From contig NZ_CP113977.2 in the NCBI RefSeq assembly GCF_026870175.2, positions 2,790,001 to 2,854,000 of the forward strand: a DNA stretch of 64,000 nucleotides, written 5' to 3'. Shown piece by piece: positions 52,303 through 61,589 of this stretch. Under the pieces are notes generated by a model. The model saw only the letters and a list, made by a program, of their open reading frames with translations. It was not told the origin of the DNA and did no database searches. The position numbers and the translations under genes were made by a program. This DNA comes from Flavobacterium aestivum (lineage in GTDB: Bacteria; Bacteroidota; Bacteroidia; Flavobacteriales; Flavobacteriaceae). Every line of letters begins with the position of its first letter. The first letter of the stretch is position 1.

Positions 52303-55300
52303 TTATTCTTCATCTATCACTTCTTGTTCTACTTTGTGATGGAAAGGACATCCTTTTGTTTTGTTTTTGTCCTTATTTACTTCAGCCGGTGTAGAGACAG
52401 GTCTTCTGCGGTGTTGATCCTGAATTGTAGGGAATACCGATGTAAAGAAGTTTGTCCAACCACCTGTTCGTACGCGCAATAAGTCATACTGCTCAGGAGA
52501 ATCTACCGCTTTTGTGAAAGTGTCAGGATCAGCTACCGTCACAGTAAGAATATTGGAAGACTTACCTTGGGCAAATTGTTTCATTACCTCAACTAATTTT
52601 TCGACAGGGAAGTTTTCGTCAATGTTATAATCTGTAGGAGCACCATCGGTCATCATATCTGTACCAGTTCCTTCAAAGCCAGCAAGAGATTGTTTGAAAC
52701 TTGCTTCTTGGTGTTCAATAGGTAAATCTGCAGGACTTGGTGTCGAACTTAAGTCGGATGCAACAGTAGTACCCAATCTTCTACCGTCTGCACTGGCTCC
52801 GTTCCATGAACCCATTTCGACATGGTTCTCAAAAGTTCCAACACCAGGTTGTAGTTGAATTCCAAAAGGAAACTCTTCGGAACCAAAACGAGTCGTCATG
52901 TTTTTTAGAGTTTCATACAATTGTGTCCAAGGTTCCGTAAAAGTTTGCATAGCAATTTTAGCAACGTTTTCTACTATCGTATTTCCGAAAGAGTCAATTT
53001 CCTGATTACCTCTTCCGTAACGAGGTAAAGCTAGGGCAACCTCTCTTAATTGCTTGAAACGTTCAGAGCGGGACGCAATTCTGGATTCTCCGGCCAAGTT
53101 GCTGATAAATGGTTCAGTCATTTTATGTCCCCAATCACAGCAAAGGCATTCTAAGAGTTCTGGTAATGTAGTTACTGCATTTTTATCATCAAACACCATT
53201 TTTTTTATGGCATACAAGGAATTGATTGTTGAGCTTAACGAGATGTAGCACGGACCGTAGATGTTGTATTTTGTACCACCGCTGTAAAAGTCCTGTCCTT
53301 TTGCAAGACAATCGTCCATGAGAACATTCAGGATAGGAGATGGGCAAAATTTGGTATTGGCTCCATAACCCATTAATTGACCGTTGAATGCTTTACGGTT
53401 GAGCAATTCGAAGTGTTGGAAATAGATTTTTATCAATTCGTCAAAGCTTTTGATCTGGTCTGCTGGTTTCGAATTTAAGGAAACCGTTTGTCCGAACAAA
53501 TAACTTTGTCCAGCAGATGAATAGGTGCGTCCTTGGTTTAAGGCACATTCTAAAGGCTGTAAAGTAGAAAATCCACCCAATGAGAACCAGTTCTCACCTG
53601 GGAACTGTGGTTCGTAGCAACCGTCGCAGGCATAGTTTTGGGCAGATTTCATGGAAACCGATGGATTCCAGCTTTTGGTTTCCTGATTTAGTTTTCCACC
53701 TATGTTATCACCACTGTGATATAATCCGTTGATGATTTTTTCATCGTTCAATAAAATAGGGTGGGCTCCTCCGGAAAGTACAGCATGTGCGGCTTCTTCC
53801 AGTAATTCATCCGGAATGTCTTTTCGGGTTCTAAGGGATAGACATGGTGCGTTTAATGGTAAACGACCTGATGAACGAATGAACAGTTTTGTCATGTCGT
53901 TATAGGCAGGTTTGGTATCTTCAAAGTCTGTTGTACCATCGGCAATTGTTCCTCCCACAGTAATTTGCTGGATCCATTGTCCCAAAGATGCACCTTGCGG
54001 ATAAGGTCCTGAACTTCCTCCCATGGCTAAATTACCAAAAGGCTGGTGATCTTCCATGAAGATACGGTTTTGCTGTACTTTCTCATCCAACTTAATGTAG
54101 AAAGCATCTATAATTTCCTGTGCAGTTTCTTCGGTGATATCGTCTTTTTCATAGAAAGGTTGTAGCAATTGATCTAATCTTCCCATTGCAGTAGGTTCTC
54201 CATTTAAATGCAGGCAACTGTGTAGGGTGAAAATTAATTGTACAGCTTCGATTAAAGTTTCTGGTTTTTCGGTAGCCAATTTTGTCATTCTATAGGCAAT
54301 GGATTCCAGATTTTGTTTTTCCCAATCCTGCCCTTTATCCATTTTGGCGGCTGTTTTTCGAGCCAATTCGGCGTAGTTTAGAAAGTATTCTGAGATTCCT
54401 TCCAGAGATAGATAAGCAGAACGGTACAAGTCTTTCTTCTCTTGTGTTGTTGCTTTTTTCTCATAATCCAAGACTTCCTCTTTTAGAGCTTTTAAACCTC
54501 TATTTAAGGCTTTTTCGTAATTTGGAATTACGTGCCCAACTCCCGAAGCTTCACTAAGATTGTTAAGGAATCCATCCAAACGCTCTGCTTCCGAAAGGTA
54601 TTTCATTACATAACGCCCTTCTCCCAAAGTTAAGTTTGGCATAGCACCTACAATGATTTCTTCTGGTGAAATTCTAAAGGTATCTGAACCGTAAATTACT
54701 TCTCCCTCGTTCTCCAAATAAGAGGAATATGGAACTAGTGAACCGTTTTTTAGTTTTATTTTTCTTCCTCTAAAACCATAATCAGGCGAGCTGAAAAGCT
54801 GTAAACTTAAACGGATAGCCCAACCTTTTCGAACCATGATAGATTCTTTCATGATGTCAGAAGGTTTGTCTTGTCCGCTATATTGATTAATGTAATAAGC
54901 AATGTCTTCTTTTATTTCTTCTTGCTTTCTATTGTAATACCAGTTGTCCTGCCATAAAGAGAATATGTTTTCAAGTAAGCTCAGGATACGATTAGATGGA
55001 CGGGCAAAAAAAAATGGATAAACTTTATGTATGCCGGTTGACATCGTGAAAAGATAATTTTGATGATTGTAATACATCAGACCGTTTTCGGATGCATTTT
55101 GATAGTGACGATCCAAGCGAGACCAATCTACTCCCGGAAATCTAGACCAATTGCCTTCTTCCATCGAAGAAAAATCATTAGAATAGTCTTTCATAGTGTC
55201 CAATTCTAAATCGTCGATGCTTGGAATATAGAAAAAACCTCCTAAATCCGATTTCAAGTGATTGAATAGACGGTCGTTCATGAAGCCACTATCAGGACCA

Positions 55301-56247
55301 ATTTGGTTTTTCATAATGTCTTCAAGGATACCAATCTCTTTGCAGAAACCTGCAAAATAGATTCCTTCCTCATCAGAAACCGTTACTGATTTTGGTGCTC
55401 TGAAACCTGAGTTGGATTGTTTCGCTTTTCCAAAAGGCAATCCTAAACGAAGTACTGGAGTTGTATTTCCATTTTCGTCCTGTACCCTTGCTGATTTGAT
55501 ATGGGAACGAGAATCACGATCCGGGATAATGGTATCGTTTGTTTTTCTTCCTATTAAATCTTCTATCTGATCTTCGGACATCATATTGATTTGGTTCCAA
55601 TTGATTAAAAATCGTTGGGCCAATACAAAAGAACCTCCAAAATGATCGATGTCATCACAGCCAATAATGGTGTGCTTGGCTATGGTAATAGGATCTGAAG
55701 GGTTATTTAAATTTTCGGAGAAACGGCAGCCTAACACTTTTCCGTTATGACCGTCTTCCTTAGTCGATTTTGATGCGGCTTCTTGTGCAAAATAAGACTC
55801 AGTATCTGATTTTAATGAAGTAACAATAAGATCTAATACTTTTTTGCAAGCGTTTTCATTATCACTTTTGATATGAAACCAAATGTCGCCAATTGAATCT
55901 TGAAAAATACCATTAGATTCTTCAAAAACTTGAGAAAGATTCGGATCGGTAATTGTTGGATATTTCAATGTCATTCCTTTCGGAACAGATTTTCCTTCCT
56001 CTTCGCAGATGGTTTTCCAGTTACTAAAAGAAACTCCCAAAACAACAGTAGTGTTTTTATGGCTTAGCTCGTCGTCGTTATTAATCTGTAAACGTAACGA
56101 AGCCATCAAGTTGGCCAATTGGGAACGGGTTACGGTTTTGTTCATCCAAAAAGTGGCGAAAATGGCAAAAGGGGAGGGATAAACCAATCCTCTTTGACAA
56201 TGTTTCCATACTTCTTCAAATCGATCTTCAAAGTTTAATTCTTTCAT
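52303..56247 (-). CDS. DyP-type peroxidase fused to a glycyl-radical-enzyme (PFL-like) domain
   Basis: This single 1,314-codon frame has two parts. Residues 1 to about 430 look like a DyP heme peroxidase: FSENLNNP at 176-183 (FxDGTxNP position, with Glu178 for Asp), GGSFVLAQRFLINWNQI, proximal-ligand H249 in SRSHIKSARV, R267 in VLRLGLPFG, and EGIYFAGFCKEI. Residues about 470-1300 look like a PFL/glycerol-dehydratase-type glycyl radical enzyme: GHVIPNYEKALNRGL, catalytic C877 in CDGCYEPQF, and the radical motif VRTGGWT with G1263, where families usually show RV(S/A)GY. No radical-SAM activase is adjacent. A terminator separates it from the upstream GMC operon, and it has its own -7 box. The reaction is unknown. 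Confidence 0.85.
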   Translation of the reverse strand: MKELNFEDRFEEVWKHCQRGLVYPSPFAIFATFWMNKTVTRSQLANLMASLRLQINNDDELSHKNTTVVLGVSFSNWKTICEEEGKSVPKGMTLKYPTITDPNLSQVFEESNGIFQDSIGDIWFHIKSDNENACKKVLDLIVTSLKSDTESYFAQEAASKSTKEDGHNGKVLGCRFSENLNNPSDPITIAKHTIIGCDDIDHFGGSFVLAQRFLINWNQINMMSEDQIEDLIGRKTNDTIIPDRDSRSHIKSARVQDENGNTTPVLRLGLPFGKAKQSNSGFRAPKSVTVSDEEGIYFAGFCKEIGILEDIMKNQIGPDSGFMNDRLFNHLKSDLGGFFYIPSIDDLELDTMKDYSNDFSSMEEGNWSRFPGVDWSRLDRHYQNASENGLMYYNHQNYLFTMSTGIHKVYPFFFARPSNRILSLLENIFSLWQDNWYYNRKQEEIKEDIAYYINQYSGQDKPSDIMKESIMVRKGWAIRLSLQLFSSPDYGFRGRKIKLKNGSLVPYSSYLENEGEVIYGSDTFRISPEEIIVGAMPNLTLGEGRYVMKYLSEAERLDGFLNNLSEASGVGHVIPNYEKALNRGLKALKEEVLDYEKKATTQEKKDLYRSAYLSLEGISEYFLNYAELARKTAAKMDKGQDWEKQNLESIAYRMTKLATEKPETLIEAVQLIFTLHSCLHLNGEPTAMGRLDQLLQPFYEKDDITEETAQEIIDAFYIKLDEKVQQNRIFMEDHQPFGNLAMGGSSGPYPQGASLGQWIQQITVGGTIADGTTDFEDTKPAYNDMTKLFIRSSGRLPLNAPCLSLRTRKDIPDELLEEAAHAVLSGGAHPILLNDEKIINGLYHSGDNIGGKLNQETKSWNPSVSMKSAQNYACDGCYEPQFPGENWFSLGGFSTLQPLECALNQGRTYSSAGQSYLFGQTVSLNSKPADQIKSFDELIKIYFQHFELLNRKAFNGQLMGYGANTKFCPSPILNVLMDDCLAKGQDFYSGGTKYNIYGPCYISLSSTINSLYAIKKMVFDDKNAVTTLPELLECLCCDWGHKMTEPFISNLAGESRIASRSERFKQLREVALALPRYGRGNQEIDSFGNTIVENVAKIAMQTFTEPWTQLYETLKNMTTRFGSEEFPFGIQLQPGVGTFENHVEMGSWNGASADGRRLGTTVASDLSSTPSPADLPIEHQEASFKQSLAGFEGTGTDMMTDGAPTDYNIDENFPVEKLVEVMKQFAQGKSSNILTVTVADPDTFTKAVDSPEQYDLLRVRTGGWTNFFTSVFPTIQDQHRRRPVSTPAEVNKDKNKTKGCPFHHKVEQEVIDEE

Positions 56248-56275
56248 TTTTAGTATTTTTTGATAGTTATAGAAT

Positions 56276-56283
56276 CAAATTTA
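56276..56283 (-). promoter_or_regulatory. Candidate -7 box (TAAATTTG) of the fusion gene
   Basis: CAAATTTA on the plus strand reads TAAATTTG on the minus strand, a match to TAnnTTTG, 29 bp before the ATG at 56247. No good TTG lies at -33; that region overlaps the terminator stem. It supports a separate transcript for the fusion gene. Confidence 0.5.
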
Positions 56284-56300
56284 GCGCTATTCATTCCTAA

Positions 56301-56328
56301 AAAAAACAGGTGAAAACACCTGTTTTTT
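56301..56328 (-). terminator. Intrinsic terminator of the GMC operon
   Basis: A perfect 12-bp stem (AAAAAACAGGTG at 56301-56312 with 56317-56328) has loop AAAA and a long minus-strand T tract after it. It lies about 70 bp past the GMC stop and just upstream of the fusion gene. Confidence 0.92.
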
Positions 56329-56395
56329 ATTCAATTATTTTGGTTATAGAAAAAGTGTATTTAGATGTGATAAAAAATATTAGTCACAGATTAAA

Positions 56396-58732
56396 TTAAA
56401 AATAAGTCTCCCAAACTTCTCCTGCGAAGAGTTTTCCAAATTTGGTAACTGCACTTATTGATTCTTTGTTGTTATCCGGATGAATGGCTTTCATAGTTTG
56501 CAGTTGCTTCACAAAATCAGCTACTTCAATTTTCAAAATGCCTTTTCCTATTACACTACTTTTATCATCATTACCCTCATAGACAGTTATAAAAAGCGTA
56601 GTGGTATCACTCCACATATCAAAACCTTTATCATCTTTTATTTCTTTATATCCGTAAAAGAAATAAGAAGCTCCCTCATAAGTTCTTAGCTGCATGGCAT
56701 ACTTCATTAGTTTTGTTTTTACTTCGTTTTCATCTTTTATGAATAAATTAAAAACTCCACTGGTAACGGTGATGGGATATTTGGAAAGCTTGGGGCAATT
56801 AACCGTTCCTATCATATCTGCCCTGTGACTACTGTCTGTTGTAAAGGCTTCAATATCCTGAGATTGAATGGTCAATGTAAAATCAAAAGGGGAATTGTTT
56901 TTTTCTCCTTCATCATATCCTTTTTTAAAATCTGTTTTTTCGTTGAACGAAATAAAACCGCGCATAGTCTCCGTAAATGATACTCCAACTTCGTATTCTT
57001 TTAGTGGTGATTGCGCAATCGGATTTAAATCATAATTCAAAGTTTTCTGATGTCCTTCAATGATGATTTTGCAATTCCGTTCAGCTAAAGCAGAAATTGT
57101 CAATAGGGGATTGGTTCCCAACGGACGAGGAATAATCGATCCATCCATTACATATAATCCTTCATGTAAACCATTGTCCGTTGTATTGCTGTAAACTTGA
57201 CCAACGTGATTGGTGACACTTGTTGCCACATTATCGCCCATTACACAACCGCCCAAAGGATGTACTGTTACCATATCGTAATTAGTCATTTTATTCCATT
57301 GAGGGTTGGGTATATAAGTTCCGCCTAATGCTTTTGTAGCTTCCTGTAATTTCCCATTTACTTTCTGAAAAATTTTTTGTTTGCCTACGTCTGGCCAATT
57401 TATTTCGAGTCTGTCATTTTCCAATTGCATAGAACCATTGCCATCGTCATGTGTCATGACTAAGTATACTTGAGTATTATTTAAGGAACCATGATAAGGG
57501 CCTTTGAAAATGCTTGTAGCTTCTCTCTTCCTTTCATCTAACCAATCCAGCCAGCCTTCATCAGTATCTTTTCCAATAAATTTAGAAAGTGTGGTAAAAG
57601 CTGTGGTAAGTATTGGTGAAATAGGACCAGGAATACTTCCTTCTTCAAGTGTCATACCTTCATCAAGATTCTCTCTTTTACGCATGTCTATTATTGAGGT
57701 AATACACGGTCCTACTGGTTCTTTATCTTCATCATCATAATGCTTTCCTAAACCTATACCATTCATCTTGACATTATTGTTATAACCAAAGCCAAGAACA
57801 TCACCATTGCCTGTAAAATGTTTTCCAAGTGCTGATGATACATTTAAACCTTTTTCGCGGGAGCGCAATAAAATTTCTGTACTTCCCAATGCGCCTGCTG
57901 ATATAATTACATTATCTGCAGTTATGCATAGTGGGGGTGCATCAAATTTTTCACGACCAAGATGATAAGGATCAAAGTAAACCAGCCATTTATTGTCTTT
58001 ACGCTCTATATATTGAACACCTGCTTCACAAAATATCTCTGCTCCATGATTTACTGCATCTGGTAGGTAATTCATGATAAGCGTATTCTTTGCATAATGA
58101 TTGCAACCTGTAACGCAATCGCCGCAGTTATTGCATTTTTTTTGTTCTACACCTACATGATTCAATTGCTCATCATACTCGAAGTTTACATTGATATCAA
58201 GATATCTGAATTCTTCGTTCATAGCAGCGGCAGAAACCTTCATTCCACTAGTTTTAGCAAGTTCAGGATAACCGGGTGTGTTTTCAGGATAAGGAGATGG
58301 TTTGAGCATTTCTTTTGCTTTCTTATATCCTTCTTTGAGAGATTGCATGTTATTTCTAATAGCTTCAGGCCATTTTACATCTTCAAAAACACGAGGTTCC
58401 GGTTCTATGGAAACATTGGCATTTACATTAGAGGTTCCGCCCAATGCACAACCTTTGAATACAGTCATTTCCTTACCCATGTAAAATTCATACAAGCCGG
58501 TTTTACTACCAATATGCTTATTATTTGTATTCATTTGCATTTCTTTTGTGGCATCATCTAAATCCTCGGGATATTCACCCGGTTGGAATTCTTTTCCTTT
58601 TTCTAAAAGACAAACTTGAATACCGGCACGCGATAGGCGAGATGCAGCAATACTTCCGCCATAACCGGAGCCGATAATAATAAAGGGATAATGTGATTTA
58701 ATTGTGGTAATTGGTTTTGATAGACGTTTCAT
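56396..58732 (-). CDS. GMC oxidoreductase (cholesterol-oxidase-like) with cysteine cluster and C-terminal extra domain
   Basis: This 778-residue FAD enzyme has the dinucleotide motif IIIGSGYGGSIAASRL (about 18-33), EKGKEFQPGEYPED and GCALGGTSNVNANV. The GMC C-terminal signatures are VHPLGGCVMG and GSIIPRPLGTNPLLTISALAERN. C200, C203, C206 and C210 (KCNNCGDCVTGC) look like an iron-sulfur cluster site, as in the cholesterol-oxidase-like subgroup. Residues about 590-778 add a beta-rich domain (VSFTETMRGFISFNEK ... WSDTTTLFITVYEG) found with this subgroup. It probably oxidises an alcohol; the substrate is unknown. It is the last gene of a four-gene unit, 3 bp after the phosphoesterase. Confidence 0.88.
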   Translation of the reverse strand: MKRLSKPITTIKSHYPFIIIGSGYGGSIAASRLSRAGIQVCLLEKGKEFQPGEYPEDLDDATKEMQMNTNNKHIGSKTGLYEFYMGKEMTVFKGCALGGTSNVNANVSIEPEPRVFEDVKWPEAIRNNMQSLKEGYKKAKEMLKPSPYPENTPGYPELAKTSGMKVSAAAMNEEFRYLDINVNFEYDEQLNHVGVEQKKCNNCGDCVTGCNHYAKNTLIMNYLPDAVNHGAEIFCEAGVQYIERKDNKWLVYFDPYHLGREKFDAPPLCITADNVIISAGALGSTEILLRSREKGLNVSSALGKHFTGNGDVLGFGYNNNVKMNGIGLGKHYDDEDKEPVGPCITSIIDMRKRENLDEGMTLEEGSIPGPISPILTTAFTTLSKFIGKDTDEGWLDWLDERKREATSIFKGPYHGSLNNTQVYLVMTHDDGNGSMQLENDRLEINWPDVGKQKIFQKVNGKLQEATKALGGTYIPNPQWNKMTNYDMVTVHPLGGCVMGDNVATSVTNHVGQVYSNTTDNGLHEGLYVMDGSIIPRPLGTNPLLTISALAERNCKIIIEGHQKTLNYDLNPIAQSPLKEYEVGVSFTETMRGFISFNEKTDFKKGYDEGEKNNSPFDFTLTIQSQDIEAFTTDSSHRADMIGTVNCPKLSKYPITVTSGVFNLFIKDENEVKTKLMKYAMQLRTYEGASYFFYGYKEIKDDKGFDMWSDTTTLFITVYEGNDDKSSVIGKGILKIEVADFVKQLQTMKAIHPDNNKESISAVTKFGKLFAGEVWETYF

Positions 58733-58735
58733 TTT

Positions 58736-60625
58736 TTAGCTGTTTTTAATGATGATAGGTGGTTCTATTAAAAAATATTCGGGATCATTATCTGAAGTGA
58801 ATGTAATGTTTCTCTCTGTTTCATTTTGAGTCCATTTGGTAACAACTCTCTTTATTCCAACGGGATAAATTGTAAGATCGCCATTGTTGTCGATGTGCAT
58901 ACGCAGGAAATTTTTGTAGTGTTGATATGAAAATGATGATGAGGCTTCGTTAATATGTATACTAAAAAAATATCCACTTATGAATAAATAGATCCCCATT
59001 AAAAACCCATTTAGAAGTGCACTTGCAAAGAAGGAACCCGTTATGGAAATCAAAAATTTGCAGGTAGGGTCAATATTAGTACCGCAACAATAATATAAAT
59101 ATTGAGCAAGGTATACTGAAAAAAAGATTGCCCATAGATGTAGCATCCCGTGAATAAAACCCCATAGGTAAAACCATTTTGTACGATCTATATCTGTAAA
59201 AAGTATGAAGCCTGCTAATACCAATGCCGACATAAAAAGCAGCATTGGATGATATATTATGTATTTAAATGACAACAGACTAGAGAACAGATTAAAAGAA
59301 TGGGAACAAAACCCTGAAAAGAATGAAGGTACGAATGCACTAGTGTCAATATGATTTGATACGGTTATATTCCATACAAAAAGCAATGCAAGAGATCCCA
59401 TAAGAAAGCAGAAAAATTTATTGAACCAAGGGAAAATTAAATTCAAAAACATAAGCTTCCGAGAAGTTTCTTTTTTAGGAAAAGCCATTTCTAGCTTAGG
59501 AAACGATTGAAGTTTGGATCGCATGAACTCATAATCTTCAGTTATTTTGTCAAGCGATTTTGGAAGCATGTGAGTGCTATGCATAAAGGCACCACCACCG
59601 CCAGCTGTAATTAAGTGATTGAATTCCGTTTCATCTCCGTTATTATGAGCTAACCGCTCTTCGGAGTATCTTGAATAATGATGTAGGTCGCCTGTAAGTG
59701 TTGCGGCAATTTTAAATTTCTTGCCTATTTTTTTATAAGCATCACCTGTAATATATATTTGCTCGAAATACTTTAAGCGCTTATAGGTTTCATCATTATC
59801 CTTTACCTGTTTATAAACCCAACTTGGCTCTGCAGTGCATAAAATGACTTTGCTGCCAGCCGGCATATTTTCTTTTGCGATTGTTTCAAAATAATGTTTT
59901 TGCTGCTGATCAATGTCAGCGTTAAGTTGTATATCAATTCCCCATAACCAGTAATCGTGTGGTAGCTTAATTGCAAAATAGCTTCTTTTTTGTTCTGTGA
60001 TCCAGTTGCCAATCCAACGCTTTTGACTAAAAAGTTTCATAAAATTGGTCAACCCATCATACCAGTCGTGATTGCCCGGAATGGCAAACATTATAGGTCT
60101 TTCATTTTCTGTTGTTGCCGGAACATTATGTGCGGCACTAAATGGGATCTTAAATCGGTTTTTATATTCATCTCCGTTAGGGGTTGGGTATACCTGATCT
60201 CCGCCTAATATCAAAAGATTTCCAGATTGTAATTCAGAGGTTCCTTCTTGTTTGAGAGTGTCAACTTCCTTTTGTTTCTGTTTGTTTTTTTTGTCAAATT
60301 TTAACTCATAATCAGGCTGAAGTTTCAATGATAAATTTTTTGCGGCAAGAGAAGCTACAGTGTAAGTAGAATTGAACCCGTCACCGGTATCAGAAATATA
60401 ATCGATCCATATTTCTTTATTTTTTGTTTGTTTTCCATCTGGCTTTTTTTTTACCGAATGATCGTAAAAAGTATTATTTGGATCAAGAGCAGCTTCTAAT
60501 TCCCGTTTATCAGCATAATTTGCGAAAGTTCCTGAAATTAAGGCTCTCAAAGCTGTTGACGCGAGAATAGAAGGTTGATACCAGTTAACCATCTTGGGTT
60601 GAATGTATTTTTTTTGTGAACTCAT
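58736..60625 (-). CDS. Metallophosphoesterase with C-terminal membrane helices
   Basis: This 629-residue protein has a calcineurin-like phosphoesterase domain (about 70-370). Motifs are IDYISDTGDGFNS (D79/D82), LLILGGDQVYPTPNG, PGNHDWYDGL and TLTGDLHHYSRYS. About five membrane helices follow (390-560), with a short cytosolic tail. Only 3 bp separate it from the GMC gene, so translation may be coupled. The substrate could be a lipid phosphate or nucleotide; nothing in the sequence decides. Confidence 0.85.
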   Translation of the reverse strand: MSSQKKYIQPKMVNWYQPSILASTALRALISGTFANYADKRELEAALDPNNTFYDHSVKKKPDGKQTKNKEIWIDYISDTGDGFNSTYTVASLAAKNLSLKLQPDYELKFDKKNKQKQKEVDTLKQEGTSELQSGNLLILGGDQVYPTPNGDEYKNRFKIPFSAAHNVPATTENERPIMFAIPGNHDWYDGLTNFMKLFSQKRWIGNWITEQKRSYFAIKLPHDYWLWGIDIQLNADIDQQQKHYFETIAKENMPAGSKVILCTAEPSWVYKQVKDNDETYKRLKYFEQIYITGDAYKKIGKKFKIAATLTGDLHHYSRYSEERLAHNNGDETEFNHLITAGGGGAFMHSTHMLPKSLDKITEDYEFMRSKLQSFPKLEMAFPKKETSRKLMFLNLIFPWFNKFFCFLMGSLALLFVWNITVSNHIDTSAFVPSFFSGFCSHSFNLFSSLLSFKYIIYHPMLLFMSALVLAGFILFTDIDRTKWFYLWGFIHGMLHLWAIFFSVYLAQYLYYCCGTNIDPTCKFLISITGSFFASALLNGFLMGIYLFISGYFFSIHINEASSSFSYQHYKNFLRMHIDNNGDLTIYPVGIKRVVTKWTQNETERNITFTSDNDPEYFLIEPPIIIKNS

Positions 60626-60657
60626 ATCTGTAATTTGAGATATATGGTATTTAGAAT

Positions 60658-61548
60658 TTAAATTTTAAATTTTTCATAATCGGTGAATGATGGTGCTGGG
60701 AACCAGTCCTCATTCAATTTTAGATCAAATACACTTTCAAAGCCTTCGGGAGTAACTTTCTCAGGTTGTTTATCATAAGTCATAAACCAGCTTTCAAAGT
60801 GATCATCAAGTACGCCATTAGCTTCGGGCATGTACATTGTAAAAAAGGGTTTGCTCTGGATCTTTAATTCCTTTAAAAATTTGGTACGCGGATGATCACC
60901 AATATACAATCGACCGGTTGCATTTTTGCCAAACTTAATTCCGGCTTTTGTCTTAAAATGAATGTAGGATGCCATCAACATATTGCGAAAATGACTGTAG
61001 TTGGTGGCGCCGACGTTTATTGGGAAATTTATTTTTTGTGGTTTATCTATTTCAATTCTAAAGGCAAACTGATTGTCTTTCTCATATTGGGCACTTACTT
61101 GATTATTAGTTATTTTAAAATCAAGATTGGCTTTATGCTTAGGCATTCCCCAAATTCCTTTTCCTCCTTTAACTGATATTTCTGAACTCACGGGTAGATC
61201 TAAGATAAACTGCCCTGTCTTAAATGTTTTCATCATTAATGCCGGAAGTAATGCTGGTGCAGGTTTACTGCCCTTGGTTACTGCAAGCGCTAAACTGTAT
61301 TCAATATATTTGCCTATGGTAGTGTGGCGATAATCAATAACAGTTACCATAAAAACGGCTTTACCACCGAATGCCTTTACTGGATGCAGTTCATTGCCAG
61401 GTAATAATGTTTTTGCTTTTTCGTAGTCACATAAAAAACCTGCCATAAGTGCTGGTGATTCTTGTGCTTTTACAGGCAACTTAAATGGTATTCCATCGAC
61501 CATGGCATAACGGCCTTCATAATTTTTAATTCGTTTTGGTACTGGCAT
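60658..61548 (-). CDS. Acetoacetate decarboxylase-like protein
   Basis: This 296-residue protein resembles the acetoacetate decarboxylase family. It has ALMAGFLCDYEKAKTLLPGN, FMVTVIDYRHTTIGKYIEYS and the motif GIWGMPKHKANLDF. K137 there aligns with the Schiff-base lysine region (G-x-P-K). Many members act on larger substrates or are hydratases/dehydratases, so decarboxylation is not assured. It lies between the hydrolase (41 bp upstream) and the phosphoesterase (32 bp downstream), all on the minus strand. Confidence 0.8.
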   Translation of the reverse strand: MPVPKRIKNYEGRYAMVDGIPFKLPVKAQESPALMAGFLCDYEKAKTLLPGNELHPVKAFGGKAVFMVTVIDYRHTTIGKYIEYSLALAVTKGSKPAPALLPALMMKTFKTGQFILDLPVSSEISVKGGKGIWGMPKHKANLDFKITNNQVSAQYEKDNQFAFRIEIDKPQKINFPINVGATNYSHFRNMLMASYIHFKTKAGIKFGKNATGRLYIGDHPRTKFLKELKIQSKPFFTMYMPEANGVLDDHFESWFMTYDKQPEKVTPEGFESVFDLKLNEDWFPAPSFTDYEKFKI

Positions 61549-61589
61549 AATATAGGGTTTTAATAGGAATGGTTATTTTATTAGCTAAT

